A stretch of 14,863 nt of DNA, from positions 1-14,863 of the forward strand of contig CAAFLE010000020.1 of assembly GCA_900763675.1 (NCBI GenBank), read 5' to 3'. Source of the stretch: an uncultured Oscillospiraceae bacterium. Its GTDB lineage: Bacteria; Bacillota; Clostridia; Oscillospirales; Oscillospiraceae. The notes beneath the pieces are model-generated. The model was not told the DNA's origin, made no database searches, and saw nothing but the letters and a program-made list of their open reading frames with translations. A program made the position numbers and the translations under genes. Shown here one piece after another: positions 1-6,235 of the stretch. The number at the start of each line of letters is the position of its first letter. Position 1 is the first letter of the stretch.

Positions 1-73
1 ACATATATTATATAATGTAATTATTGTAGTAACTACGAGTATACAAGATATTACATCAGAATAAACCGTCAAA

Positions 74-102
74 TTGACTTTTCTGCGGAGGGTCAGTATA
101 AT
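74..102 (+). promoter_or_regulatory. Sigma-A-type promoter of the LRR-protein gene
   Basis: A -35 box TTGACT (74-79) and a perfect -10 box TATAAT (97-102) are separated by exactly 17 bases. Transcription would start near 109, giving a leader of about 98 nt that carries the repeat hairpins at 129-184. This is seen directly; activity is inferred from the near-consensus match. Confidence 0.75.
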
Positions 103-128
103 CGAAGTATTCCAAAGGAGAGAAAACA

Positions 129-184
129 ACAATCCCTCAGTCTCGCCTGCGGCGAGCCAGCTCCCTTTACACAAGGGAGCCTTT
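129..184 (+). repeat. Dispersed hairpin repeat, copy 1 (in the 5' UTR)
   Basis: The element starts with ACAATCCCTCAGTC (129-142). It then has a hairpin with arms CTCGCC/GGCGAG (142-147 and 151-156) and a second hairpin with arms GCTCCCTT/AAGGGAGC (160-167 and 173-180). Its first 14 bases are identical to 6056-6069, and 21 of its last 22 bases (163-184) match 6143-6164. It is therefore a member of a dispersed family in this genome. It lies between the promoter and the start codon of the first gene, so it is transcribed as two leader stem-loops. Such REP/BIME-like elements are common between genes of gut Oscillospiraceae (recalled, not searched). Confidence 0.8.
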
Positions 185-206
185 GGGAGCGGTTGTTCGG
201 AGAGCT

Positions 207-1883
207 ATGAAAAAAAAGACGCTGATCTGTATTCTTGCCGCGGCAGCGCTGATCCTCGCGGCGGCAGGCATATTCTTATGGAAATTTGCGTTCGTGGACG
301 GGGAGATCGTATCAAAGAGCGCCGAAACGCTCGATCTGCGCGGCAGAAACGTCTCCGCCGAGGAGCTGGAAAAGGCGCGGCGGGCGCTGCCGGAAACGCG
401 CATTCTCTGGGATGTCGCCATCGGCGGCAAAACGTTCGACGGCGACGCGGAAAGCATCGTGACGGGCGATTTCACGGCGGAGGATGTTCCCGCCTTTGCG
501 CGGCTCGAACGGCTGCAAAGCGCCGATGTGAGCGCGTGCAGCGACATGACCGCCATAGCGGCGCTGCGCGATGCGCTGCCCGGAGTGCGCGTATACTGGA
601 CCGTTCCGCTCGGCGGCGAGGGCTTTGACGGTGAGAGTACCGCCGTCACGGTGCGCGATGCCGCGGCGGCGGAGATCCGCTCAGCGCTCAGGCGTCTCCC
701 GTCGCTTGCCTCGCTCACGCTCACGGAATGTACGCTCACGAGCGAAGAGCAGCTCGCGCTGACGGAAGAATTTCCGGCGGTGCGCTTTGTCTGGGACGTG
801 ACGCTTGCCGGGCGGCGCTTTGCCGGTACCGCTGCGGCGCTCGACTTCTCCGGCGCGGCGCTCTCGGCGGACGGTCTCGCGTCCGTCGCCGCGGCGCTGC
901 CGCTCTTTCCGGCGCTGGAGAGCGTGGACTTCTCGCGCTGCGGTCTTTCGGAGGAGTTGCTGCGCTCGTTTGCCGACGCGCACCCGGCGCTTCTGACCGT
1001 CTGGGAGACGGAGCTTTTCGGCGTGACGTTCTCGACCGGCGACGAGGAGATCGAGTTTTCGGACATCCCGCTCACCGTGGAGGACGCCGCGCAGATCGAA
1101 GCGCTGCTGCCGTATATGCCGAAGCTCAAAAAGGTCGTCATGCTGCGCTGCGGCATATCGAACGAGGATATGGAGGAAATCAACCTCCGCCACGAGAACG
1201 TGCAGTTCGTGTGGATGGTGCAGGTCTATTCCTACGGCGTGCGTACCGACCAGACGTTTTTCACCATCTACAACTGCGAATACGACTACGGCGTGAACGA
1301 CCGTCTTGCCGACGAGCTGCGCTACTGCCACGACATGGAGGCTATGGATCTCGGGCATATGCACCTGTTCGGCGACACCTACTTTTTCACGCAGATGCCG
1401 CATCTCAAATACCTCATCATCAGCCAGACGGCGCACTCCTCCATCCCGGAGCTTTCCTCGCTCAAGGAGCTTATCTATCTCGAAGCGGGCAAATGCTCCA
1501 TGACCGATCTCACGCCGCTGCTCGGCTGCCCGAAGCTGGAGCATCTGAACATCGTCTACAAGCGCACGCACGACGACGCGGTCGCCGCCTCGGACATCGA
1601 GGTCCTCACGCAGATGAAGCAGCTCAAGCGGCTGTACATCGGCGGAAATATGTATTCCGACGAGCAGGTGGAGCGGCTCTACGCGGAGCTTCCGGATACG
1701 GAGATCGTCATCAACAACGGTCCGGAGACGTGTGCGCTCGGCTGGCGCGACCCGGAAATCTATTTTGAAATGCGCGATGCCATGCATATGTACTATATGG
1801 ACGGCGTCGGAAATACCATCATGTATAACCCCTATACCGGCGAGCGCAGCGCCTACGAGGATACGAACCCCTTCCAGCGGTGA
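207..1883 (+). CDS. Secreted or membrane-anchored leucine-rich-repeat-like protein
   Basis: This encodes 558 residues. A basic MKKK start and a hydrophobic stretch (about residues 5-25) form a signal anchor or uncleaved signal peptide, with no lipobox cysteine. The rest, probably outside the membrane, repeats a 63-70-residue module about five times. Each module ends in a Trp-containing strand (ILWDV, VYWTV, FVWDV, TVWET, FVWMV; Trp at 68, 131, 196, 266, 336) followed by a Gly-x-x-Phe turn. Residues about 380-510 look more like ordinary LRRs (PHLKYLIIS, SLKELIYLEAG, PKLEHLNIV, KQLKRLYIG). The ATG at 207 is chosen over an upstream TTG at 183 because GGAGAG lies just before it and the signal segment then begins directly. 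Proteins of this type in gut Clostridia are annotated only as LRR-domain proteins; ligand and role are unknown. It has its own promoter and is cut off from pstC by a terminator, so a link to phosphate uptake is not supported. Confidence 0.85.
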   Translation: MKKKTLICILAAAALILAAAGIFLWKFAFVDGEIVSKSAETLDLRGRNVSAEELEKARRALPETRILWDVAIGGKTFDGDAESIVTGDFTAEDVPAFARLERLQSADVSACSDMTAIAALRDALPGVRVYWTVPLGGEGFDGESTAVTVRDAAAAEIRSALRRLPSLASLTLTECTLTSEEQLALTEEFPAVRFVWDVTLAGRRFAGTAAALDFSGAALSADGLASVAAALPLFPALESVDFSRCGLSEELLRSFADAHPALLTVWETELFGVTFSTGDEEIEFSDIPLTVEDAAQIEALLPYMPKLKKVVMLRCGISNEDMEEINLRHENVQFVWMVQVYSYGVRTDQTFFTIYNCEYDYGVNDRLADELRYCHDMEAMDLGHMHLFGDTYFFTQMPHLKYLIISQTAHSSIPELSSLKELIYLEAGKCSMTDLTPLLGCPKLEHLNIVYKRTHDDAVAASDIEVLTQMKQLKRLYIGGNMYSDEQVERLYAELPDTEIVINNGPETCALGWRDPEIYFEMRDAMHMYYMDGVGNTIMYNPYTGERSAYEDTNPFQR

Positions 1884-1890
1884 GCGGCGC

Positions 1891-1945
1891 TTTACGCCCA
1901 TTTTACAACCCGGCGGTAACGGACTTTACACGGAAAACCTACAAT
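1891..1945 (+). promoter_or_regulatory. Pho-box-like repeats and -10 element upstream of pstC
   Basis: TTTACG (1891-1896), TTTACA (1902-1907) and TTTACA (1925-1930) are direct repeats, the first two 11 bases apart and the next 23 further on. A degenerate GTAACG lies between at 1916. TTTACA fits the TT(A/C/T)ACA unit described for Bacillus PhoP boxes. A TACAAT -10 candidate (1940-1945) follows the last repeat after 9 bases, close to the usual spacing when a Pho box replaces the -35. No proper -35 is seen 17 bases upstream. The predicted start, about 1951-1953, is inside the terminator's left arm. Regulation by a PhoB/PhoP-type activator is inferred. Confidence 0.5.
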
Positions 1946-1979
1946 ACTCCCCGACAGAATGGTCGGGGAGTATTTTTGT
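1943..1979 (+). terminator. Intrinsic terminator between the LRR gene and pstC
   Basis: A perfect 13-bp stem (1943-1955 with 1962-1974), a 6-nt loop and a run of T form a strong Rho-independent terminator for the LRR gene. Its right arm holds GGGGAG (1965-1970), the only plausible Shine-Dalgarno sequence for the pstC ATG at 1981. Read-through RNA would therefore also hide the pstC ribosome site. Confidence 0.85.
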
Positions 1980-1980
1980 T

Positions 1981-2847
1981 ATGAAGAAAAAAGCGATTCT
2001 GGAAAAGGGTGTGAAGCTCGTTTTTCTCCTTTGCGGCGCGGCGGCAGTGGGGATCGTGCTCTGCATCTGTCTGTATCTCGTGATCTCCGGCGTGCCGGCG
2101 ATCCGGGAGATCGGGCTTTGGAAATTTCTTTTCGGAAAGATATGGAACGCCGGCACGAACGAATTCGGCATTCTTCCCTTTCTTCTTACGAGCGTTTACG
2201 GCACGGCGGGGGCGCTGCTGCTCGGCGTGCCGCTCGGGCTTTTGACGGCGGTGTTTCTCTCCAAGGCTGCGCCGCCGTGTCTCGCTGCCGCGGTGCGGAG
2301 CTGCGTGGCGCTGCTCGCGGGCATCCCCTCGGTCGTGTATGGTCTCGTTGGAATGACGGTGCTTGTCCCGTTCGTGCAGCGGACCTTCTCCCTCTCCTCC
2401 GGCGCGTGTCTGCTCACGGCAATCCTCGTGCTGACCGTGATGATTCTGCCGTACGTCGTGAGCGTTTCGGATACGGCGCTCCGCGCCGTGCCGCGGGAGT
2501 ATGAGGAGGCGTCGCTCGCGCTCGGCGCGACCAAGACCGAAACATGGTTTCTCGTGTCGCTGCGGACGGCAAAAAGCGGCGTGATCGCCGCCGTGGTGCA
2601 GGGCGCGGGCCGCGCCGTCGGCGAGGCGATGGCGATATTGATGGTGGCGGGCAACGTGGCGAATATGCCGTCGCTCTTTGCGTCCGTCCGGTTTCTTACG
2701 ACCGCCGTCGTCTCGGAAATGTCCTACGCCGCCTACGGCTCTTTGCAGCGCGATGCGCTCTTCTCCGTGGGTCTGGTGCTGTTTTTCTTCATTCTTCTCA
2801 TCAACGCCGCGCTGCGGCTGCTCGGCGAAGGGAGGCGCTCGGCATGA
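1981..2847 (+). CDS. pstC: Phosphate ABC transporter permease PstC
   Basis: This 288-residue inner-membrane permease forms, with PstA, the channel of the high-affinity phosphate importer. It has a lysine-rich start, a first membrane helix at about residues 12-36 and several more hydrophobic segments. It carries the IPSVVYGLVG motif (115-124) typical of PstC/PstA and an EAA-type loop (EEASLALGA, about 165-173) that contacts PstB. Length is near the family norm of about 300. The ATG at 1981 follows GGGGAG at 10 bases; in-frame codons further upstream run through the terminator and are rejected. Its stop overlaps the pstA start (ATGA). No pstS gene precedes it, so the binding protein must be encoded elsewhere. 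Confidence 0.95.
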   Translation: MKKKAILEKGVKLVFLLCGAAAVGIVLCICLYLVISGVPAIREIGLWKFLFGKIWNAGTNEFGILPFLLTSVYGTAGALLLGVPLGLLTAVFLSKAAPPCLAAAVRSCVALLAGIPSVVYGLVGMTVLVPFVQRTFSLSSGACLLTAILVLTVMILPYVVSVSDTALRAVPREYEEASLALGATKTETWFLVSLRTAKSGVIAAVVQGAGRAVGEAMAILMVAGNVANMPSLFASVRFLTTAVVSEMSYAAYGSLQRDALFSVGLVLFFFILLINAALRLLGEGRRSA

Positions 2848-3677
2848 GAAAGCTCCGCGAGAGAGTATGGAAAACCGCCGCGGTCATGGCGGCGGTGATT
2901 ACGCTCTGCATTCTCCTCTTTCTGATCGGGACGATCCTCCGGCGCGGTCTGCCGCAGCTTTCCGTTCCGTTCCTCACGACGGCGACAAGCTATCTTACCG
3001 GGATGACCGGCATTCTTCCGAACCTTTGCAACACGCTCTACCTCATTCTTATCGCAATGTTTGTGGCGCTGCCGCTCGGCGTCGGCGCGGCGGTGTACAT
3101 CACCGAGTACGCGGAAAATCCCCGCGCCGTGCGGCTCATCGGCTTTGCCGCCGAAACGCTCACGGGCATTCCCTCGGTGCTGTTCGGCTTGATCGGAATG
3201 CTGTTTTTCATCAAGCTCGCCGGGCTGAAGCCGGGCGTGCTTGCCGGCGGGCTGACGCTCGCGCTCATGGTGCTGCCGACGGTGATCGCAAACACCCGCG
3301 AGAGTCTGCTCGCCGTGCCGAGAGCTTACCGCGAGGGCGCTCTTGCTCTCGGCAGCGGAAAATGGCATATGGTGCGCACCGTTGTGCTGCCGAACGCCGT
3401 GGACGGCATTGTGACGGGCTGCATTCTCTCCGTCGGACGCATTACCGGCGAGAGCGCGGCGCTGCTGTTCACCGCGGGCTTCGGGCTGCGTCTGCTGGGA
3501 TTCCAGGCGGCGCTCCAATCGTCGTCGGCGTCGCTTTCCGTGGCGCTGTATCTCTATGCAAGCGAGCAGGGCAAGTTTGACGTCGCCTTCGGCATCGCCT
3601 CGGTGCTGCTCGTGCTGACGCTTGCGCTCAATCTTCTCGCCACGCTCACGGCGAGCCGGGCGCGGAAAGGAAAATGA
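2844..3677 (+). CDS. pstA: Phosphate ABC transporter permease PstA
   Basis: This 277-residue permease is the second half of the phosphate channel. It has an N-terminal helix (about residues 10-32), TGIPSVLFGLIGM near 108-120, and an EAA loop (REGALALGSGKWH...VVLP) near 165-190 for docking on PstB. The start lies in a 4-base overlap with the end of pstC, preceded by GGGAGG at about 10 bases, which implies translational coupling. Its stop overlaps the first candidate start of pstB in the same way. PstC and PstA are related; gene order and the TGIPSV context favour PstA here. Confidence 0.95.
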   Translation: MRKLRERVWKTAAVMAAVITLCILLFLIGTILRRGLPQLSVPFLTTATSYLTGMTGILPNLCNTLYLILIAMFVALPLGVGAAVYITEYAENPRAVRLIGFAAETLTGIPSVLFGLIGMLFFIKLAGLKPGVLAGGLTLALMVLPTVIANTRESLLAVPRAYREGALALGSGKWHMVRTVVLPNAVDGIVTGCILSVGRITGESAALLFTAGFGLRLLGFQAALQSSSASLSVALYLYASEQGKFDVAFGIASVLLVLTLALNLLATLTASRARKGK

Positions 3678-4432
3678 AAATGGAACCGATCCTTGAAACA
3701 AAAAAGCTCGATCTCCGCTACGGCGCGTTTCAGGCGCTGCGCGGCATCGACACGGAAATTTTTCCCAACGAGATCACGGCGCTCATCGGACCCTCGGGCT
3801 GCGGCAAGTCCACGTATCTCAAAACGCTCAACCGCATGAACGACCTTGTCCCGGACTGCAAGATCGAGGGCGCGGTGCTGTTCCACGGTCACAACGTCTA
3901 CGGCGACAAAACCGACGTCACGGAGCTTCGCAGCCGGATCGGCATGGTGTTCCAGAAGCCGAACCCGTTTCCGATGAGCATTTACGACAACATCGCCTAC
4001 GCCCCGCGGCTGCACGGCGTACACCGCGCCGAGCTGGACGAGATCGTGGAGCGTTCGCTGCGCAGCGCCGCCATCTGGGACGAGACGAAGGACAAGCTCA
4101 AAAAGAGCGCTCTCGGTCTTTCCGGCGGGCAGCAGCAGCGCCTCTGCATCGCCCGCGCTCTCGCCGCCGAGCCGGAGGTGCTGCTCATGGACGAGCCGAC
4201 GAGCGCTCTCGACCCGATCTCCACCGGGCGCATCGAGGAGCTGTCGCTCGAGCTGAAAAAGAAATACACCATCGTCATCGTCACGCACAATATGCAGCAG
4301 GCGGCGCGGATCTCGGATAAGACGGCGTTTTTCCTGCTCGGCTCGCTCGTGGAAATGGACAAAACGGAAAAGATTTTCCGCGAAGCCGGGGACTCCCGCA
4401 CGCGGGATTATGTGCAGGGCAAATTCGGTTAA
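3674..4432 (+). CDS. pstB: Phosphate ABC transporter ATP-binding protein PstB
   Basis: This cytoplasmic ATPase powers PstCA. It is 252 residues with every ABC motif intact: Walker A GPSGCGKST (39-47), the Q-loop MVFQKPNPFPMS with Gln94 (a PstB hallmark), signature LSGGQQQR (149-156), Walker B LLMDEPTSALD ending at 180 with catalytic Glu174, and H-loop His205. The ATG at 3674 overlaps the pstA stop. A second in-frame ATG at 3680 has better spacing (9 bases) from AAAGG and could be the real start (250 residues). An 18-bp terminator follows directly, so phoU is not in this operon. Confidence 0.96.
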   Translation: MKMEPILETKKLDLRYGAFQALRGIDTEIFPNEITALIGPSGCGKSTYLKTLNRMNDLVPDCKIEGAVLFHGHNVYGDKTDVTELRSRIGMVFQKPNPFPMSIYDNIAYAPRLHGVHRAELDEIVERSLRSAAIWDETKDKLKKSALGLSGGQQQRLCIARALAAEPEVLLMDEPTSALDPISTGRIEELSLELKKKYTIVIVTHNMQQAARISDKTAFFLLGSLVEMDKTEKIFREAGDSRTRDYVQGKFG

Positions 4433-4477
4433 AAACAGTCTCCCCTTGTTCGCAAGGGGAGACTGTTTTTGCTGTTT
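4431..4477. terminator. Bidirectional terminator between pstB and the PsuG-like gene
   Basis: A perfect 18-bp stem (4431-4448 with 4453-4470) closes a TTCG tetraloop. A-runs on one side and T-runs on the other suit both converging genes. The core arms AGTCTCCCCTTG/CAAGGGGAGACT are identical to those at 11908-11935 and closely match the outer hairpin at 5996-6019, so this terminator probably derives from the dispersed repeat family. Confidence 0.9.
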
Positions 4478-4484
4478 TTTTGCT

Positions 4485-5129
4485 TTATACCGCCGCGGTT
4501 TTGCGCTTGATGTCCATCGCCACGGCGGACGCCTTTTCGGCGATGTCGCCGAGCGTTTCGCCGCAGGGGATGACGGTACACTCGTTGACCTCCAGCTCGC
4601 GCTGCACGAGATAGGCGTCCGCCAGCTCCTCCGCGGGCAGCCGCAGCACCGGCACGCCCCGCGACGAGAACAGCAGCGCCTTGTCCGGCGACACCTTGCC
4701 GCAGAACACGAGCCGCGAAGAGCCGGAGAGCGCGTCGAGATCGGCGAGCGAATCGCGCAGCCCCGGCGCCATGACCGGGACGATGCCCGCCATCCGGGCG
4801 ATGGCAAGCGTGGCGGAGGGTCCCGCGCCGGACGTCGAGCCGCCGCCGACGAGCGCGGGGATCTGCGAGCGCGTGCAGCTGCCGCCGCTGCGGCAGAGCG
4901 CTTCCATGTCCTGCTTGGAAAGACCCGCCTTGAGTCTTCCGTTCACGATGCCGATGCAGCACGGCACACAGTCGCGCCGGTAAAACGCCTGCTCGCATTC
5001 CTGCAGCGCTTCAAGATTGCGCGGATACGGCAGCTGCATGAAAAAGCCGGTCTCGATGGCGATGATCGGCGTTCCCGCCTTGAGCGACGCCAGCACCGGC
5101 GGGATCATATCCAGATATTTGCTTGCCAT
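4485..5129 (-). CDS. Short, divergent pseudouridine-5'-phosphate-glycosidase-like (PsuG/IndA) protein
   Basis: This encodes 214 residues; PsuG enzymes are usually about 300. The first half follows the family: TPIIAIETGF (20-29, the PsuG VALEST segment with its Glu, here Glu26), PYPRN, VPCCIGIVNGRLKAGLS (like the family VPATIAI..G..KVGLS) and ATLAIARMAGI (like the AALAGI helix). PsuG splits pseudouridine 5'-phosphate into uracil and ribose 5-phosphate. By eye, the RRDLP region has lost the lysine before it, the GGVHRG loop is reduced to PGLRDS with no His, and the C-terminal third is missing. A lysine remains in FCGKVSPDKA near the Schiff-base position. It may have changed substrate, lost activity, or be a remote homologue. 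GGAGG lies about 9 bases before the ATG. No psuK kinase is adjacent. Confidence 0.6.
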   Translation of the reverse strand: MASKYLDMIPPVLASLKAGTPIIAIETGFFMQLPYPRNLEALQECEQAFYRRDCVPCCIGIVNGRLKAGLSKQDMEALCRSGGSCTRSQIPALVGGGSTSGAGPSATLAIARMAGIVPVMAPGLRDSLADLDALSGSSRLVFCGKVSPDKALLFSSRGVPVLRLPAEELADAYLVQRELEVNECTVIPCGETLGDIAEKASAVAMDIKRKTAAV

Positions 5130-5173
5130 GAGAATAGCCTCCGTTATATGTACTGTGTTTATTTAACTTATCT

Positions 5174-5202
5174 ATCATAGCCGAACCGCACGGAAAATGC
5201 AA
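5174..5202 (-). promoter_or_regulatory. Promoter of the PsuG-like gene
   Basis: Read on the minus strand, TTGCAT (5202-5197) is followed after 17 bases by TATGAT (5179-5174, five of six matches). Transcription would start near 5167, about 38 nt before the ATG. The -35 match is weak. Confidence 0.5.
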
Positions 5203-5228
5203 TAGCGCAGAAAAATCCGCGGATGTTC

Positions 5229-5257
5229 ATGCAATTTTCATAACTTCCGTATATAAT
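5229..5257 (+). promoter_or_regulatory. Promoter of the PDZ-protein gene
   Basis: A perfect TATAAT -10 box (5252-5257) lies 33 bases before the start codon. The best -35 at 17 bases spacing is ATGCAA (5229-5234), a weak match, so the call rests mainly on the -10 box. Confidence 0.5.
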
Positions 5258-5289
5258 GAAAACCAAATTTTCAGGAAGGAGCGGCAGGC

Positions 5290-5982
5290 ATGAACGAAAG
5301 ACCCAACCGCGAACGGTCCGTCGGCTTTTCCGACGCAAGCTACATCCGGCAGGACGACGCGCCAAACACGCCGCGCTGCTACTCCTACACGGAGAAAAAG
5401 ACCTCCGGCACAAAGCGCACGGCGTCACCGCTGTGCGTGGCGGGGCTTTGTCTCGTGTTTTTCTTCCTCGGCGCTCTGCTCAAAACGGCGTTCTCCGACA
5501 CGGAGCCGGAAGCGCTTCCCTCCGCCGCGCCCGAAGCGGCGGAGGTGAAGGGGATCGCCGGCAGCGCGGCGATCTCCGCCGCCGTAAACGCCGACACGCC
5601 CCCGGCGGAGGTTTCCGGCGAGAGCGCTCGTCCCTATCTCGGCGTCATCGTCCAGACCGTGAGCTGCGCCGCGGCGGAATACTATAACGACACCGACAGC
5701 AGCGCCATGGTCCCCGGCGTGCAGGTCTATGCCGTCGATGACGGCGGTCCGGCGTACCGTGCCGGGCTTTGCAGCGGCGACATCATCATCCGGCTCGACG
5801 ATACGGACATCGCCACCGCCGCCGATCTCACCGAAGCGGAGGACACGCTCTCCCCCGGCGCGAACGCCGTGCTGACGGTTTACCGCAACGGGACGTACCA
5901 TGAAGTGCCGGTCGTCTTTTCCACGCCGCCCGAAGGCGAGGAGAACGACACCGGCTGGTGCAATTTTGATAACGCCTGGTAA
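5290..5982 (+). CDS. Membrane-anchored PDZ-domain protein without a protease domain
   Basis: This encodes 230 residues. A polar cytoplasmic N-terminus (1-46) precedes one membrane helix (about 47-67), an Ala/Pro/Glu-rich linker (about 68-112) and a C-terminal PDZ domain (about 114-212). The PDZ is of the HtrA/DegP type: PYLGV at 115-119, then GGPAYRAGLCSGDIII (152-167), DDTDI and a closing strand HEVPVVF. HtrA proteins of Firmicutes share this membrane-linker-PDZ layout but carry a trypsin-like domain with GNSGG between linker and PDZ; here that domain is absent. It may be a scaffold or adaptor for envelope proteins or a remnant of an HtrA gene; the intact frame, AAGGAG site 8 bases upstream and own promoter favour a working gene. 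Confidence 0.8.
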   Translation: MNERPNRERSVGFSDASYIRQDDAPNTPRCYSYTEKKTSGTKRTASPLCVAGLCLVFFFLGALLKTAFSDTEPEALPSAAPEAAEVKGIAGSAAISAAVNADTPPAEVSGESARPYLGVIVQTVSCAAAEYYNDTDSSAMVPGVQVYAVDDGGPAYRAGLCSGDIIIRLDDTDIATAADLTEAEDTLSPGANAVLTVYRNGTYHEVPVVFSTPPEGEENDTGWCNFDNAW

Positions 5983-5994
5983 TCACATATATAA

Positions 5995-6050
5995 GCCTCC
6001 CCTTGTACGCAAGGGGAGGTGGCAAAGCCGTAGGCTTTGACGGAGGGGAT
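5995..6050 (-). repeat. Dispersed hairpin repeat, copy 2A (inverted)
   Basis: A 10-bp stem CCTCCCCTTG/CAAGGGGAGG (5996-6005 and 6010-6019) is followed by a second hairpin CAAAGCC/GGCTTTG (6023-6029 and 6033-6039) and TGACGGAGGGGAT. The order and ends read like the reverse complement of copy 1. It lies head to head with copy 2B. It may also stop transcription from the PDZ gene, though no T-run follows. Confidence 0.7.
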
Positions 6051-6055
6051 GAACG

Positions 6056-6164
6056 ACAATCCCTCAGTCAGCCTTACGGCTGACAGCCCCGCCCCCCTCT
6101 CTGTCGCCTGCGGCGACATCTCTCCCCGCCGGGGAGAGTCTTCCCTTTACACAAGTGAGCCTTT
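6056..6164 (+). repeat. Dispersed hairpin repeat, copy 2B (expanded)
   Basis: It begins with the same 14 bases as copy 1 and ends with a 22-base segment differing from copy 1 at one position (6156). Between them are three hairpins instead of one: GTCAGCC/GGCTGAC (6067-6084), TGTCGCC/GGCGACA (6102-6118) and CTCTCCCC/GGGGAGAG (6120-6138). The single change breaks the terminal stem that is intact in copy 1. Confidence 0.75.
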
Positions 6165-6169
6165 CCTTG

Positions 6170-6197
6170 GTCTCCCCCTTCCGAGGGAGGCTTTTTT
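6170..6197 (+). terminator. Terminator just upstream of mfd
   Basis: A GTCTCCC/GGGAGGC stem (6170-6176 with 6185-6191, one T-G pair) is followed directly by six T (6192-6197). It would stop transcription coming from the PDZ gene and repeat region, which implies that mfd has its own promoter. Confidence 0.65.
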
Positions 6198-6198
6198 C

Positions 6199-6227
6199 TT
6201 GCAAACGACACGGCAAAGGTGTATTCT
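6199..6227 (+). promoter_or_regulatory. Possible mfd promoter
   Basis: TTGCAA (6199-6204) and TATTCT (6222-6227) are 17 bases apart, four of six matches each. A start near 6233-6234 would leave almost no leader before the ATG at 6236. An overlapping TATATAAA (6227-6234) has no suitable -35. Confidence 0.35.
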
Positions 6228-6235
6228 ATATAAAT

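Noticed and set aside
74..628. Open frame starting in the first promoter
   Set aside because: It starts at the -35 box, runs through the repeat, and is Arg-rich out-of-frame translation of the LRR gene.
1732..1980. Longer PstC from an upstream in-frame ATG
   Set aside because: It would overlap the LRR gene and read through the terminator; the membrane protein start at 1981 is typical.
2733..3701. Open frame antisense to pstA
   Set aside because: Low-complexity Arg/Glu/His-rich product with no start signal; it overlaps a certain gene.
5995..6164. CRISPR array
   Set aside because: The repeats are inverted hairpins of unequal length with no regular spacers and no cas genes nearby.
6155..6235. 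N-terminal extension of Mfd from a TTG at 6155
   Set aside because: The added residues are encoded by repeat and terminator sequence and do not resemble Mfd; the ATG at 6236 restores the family start.
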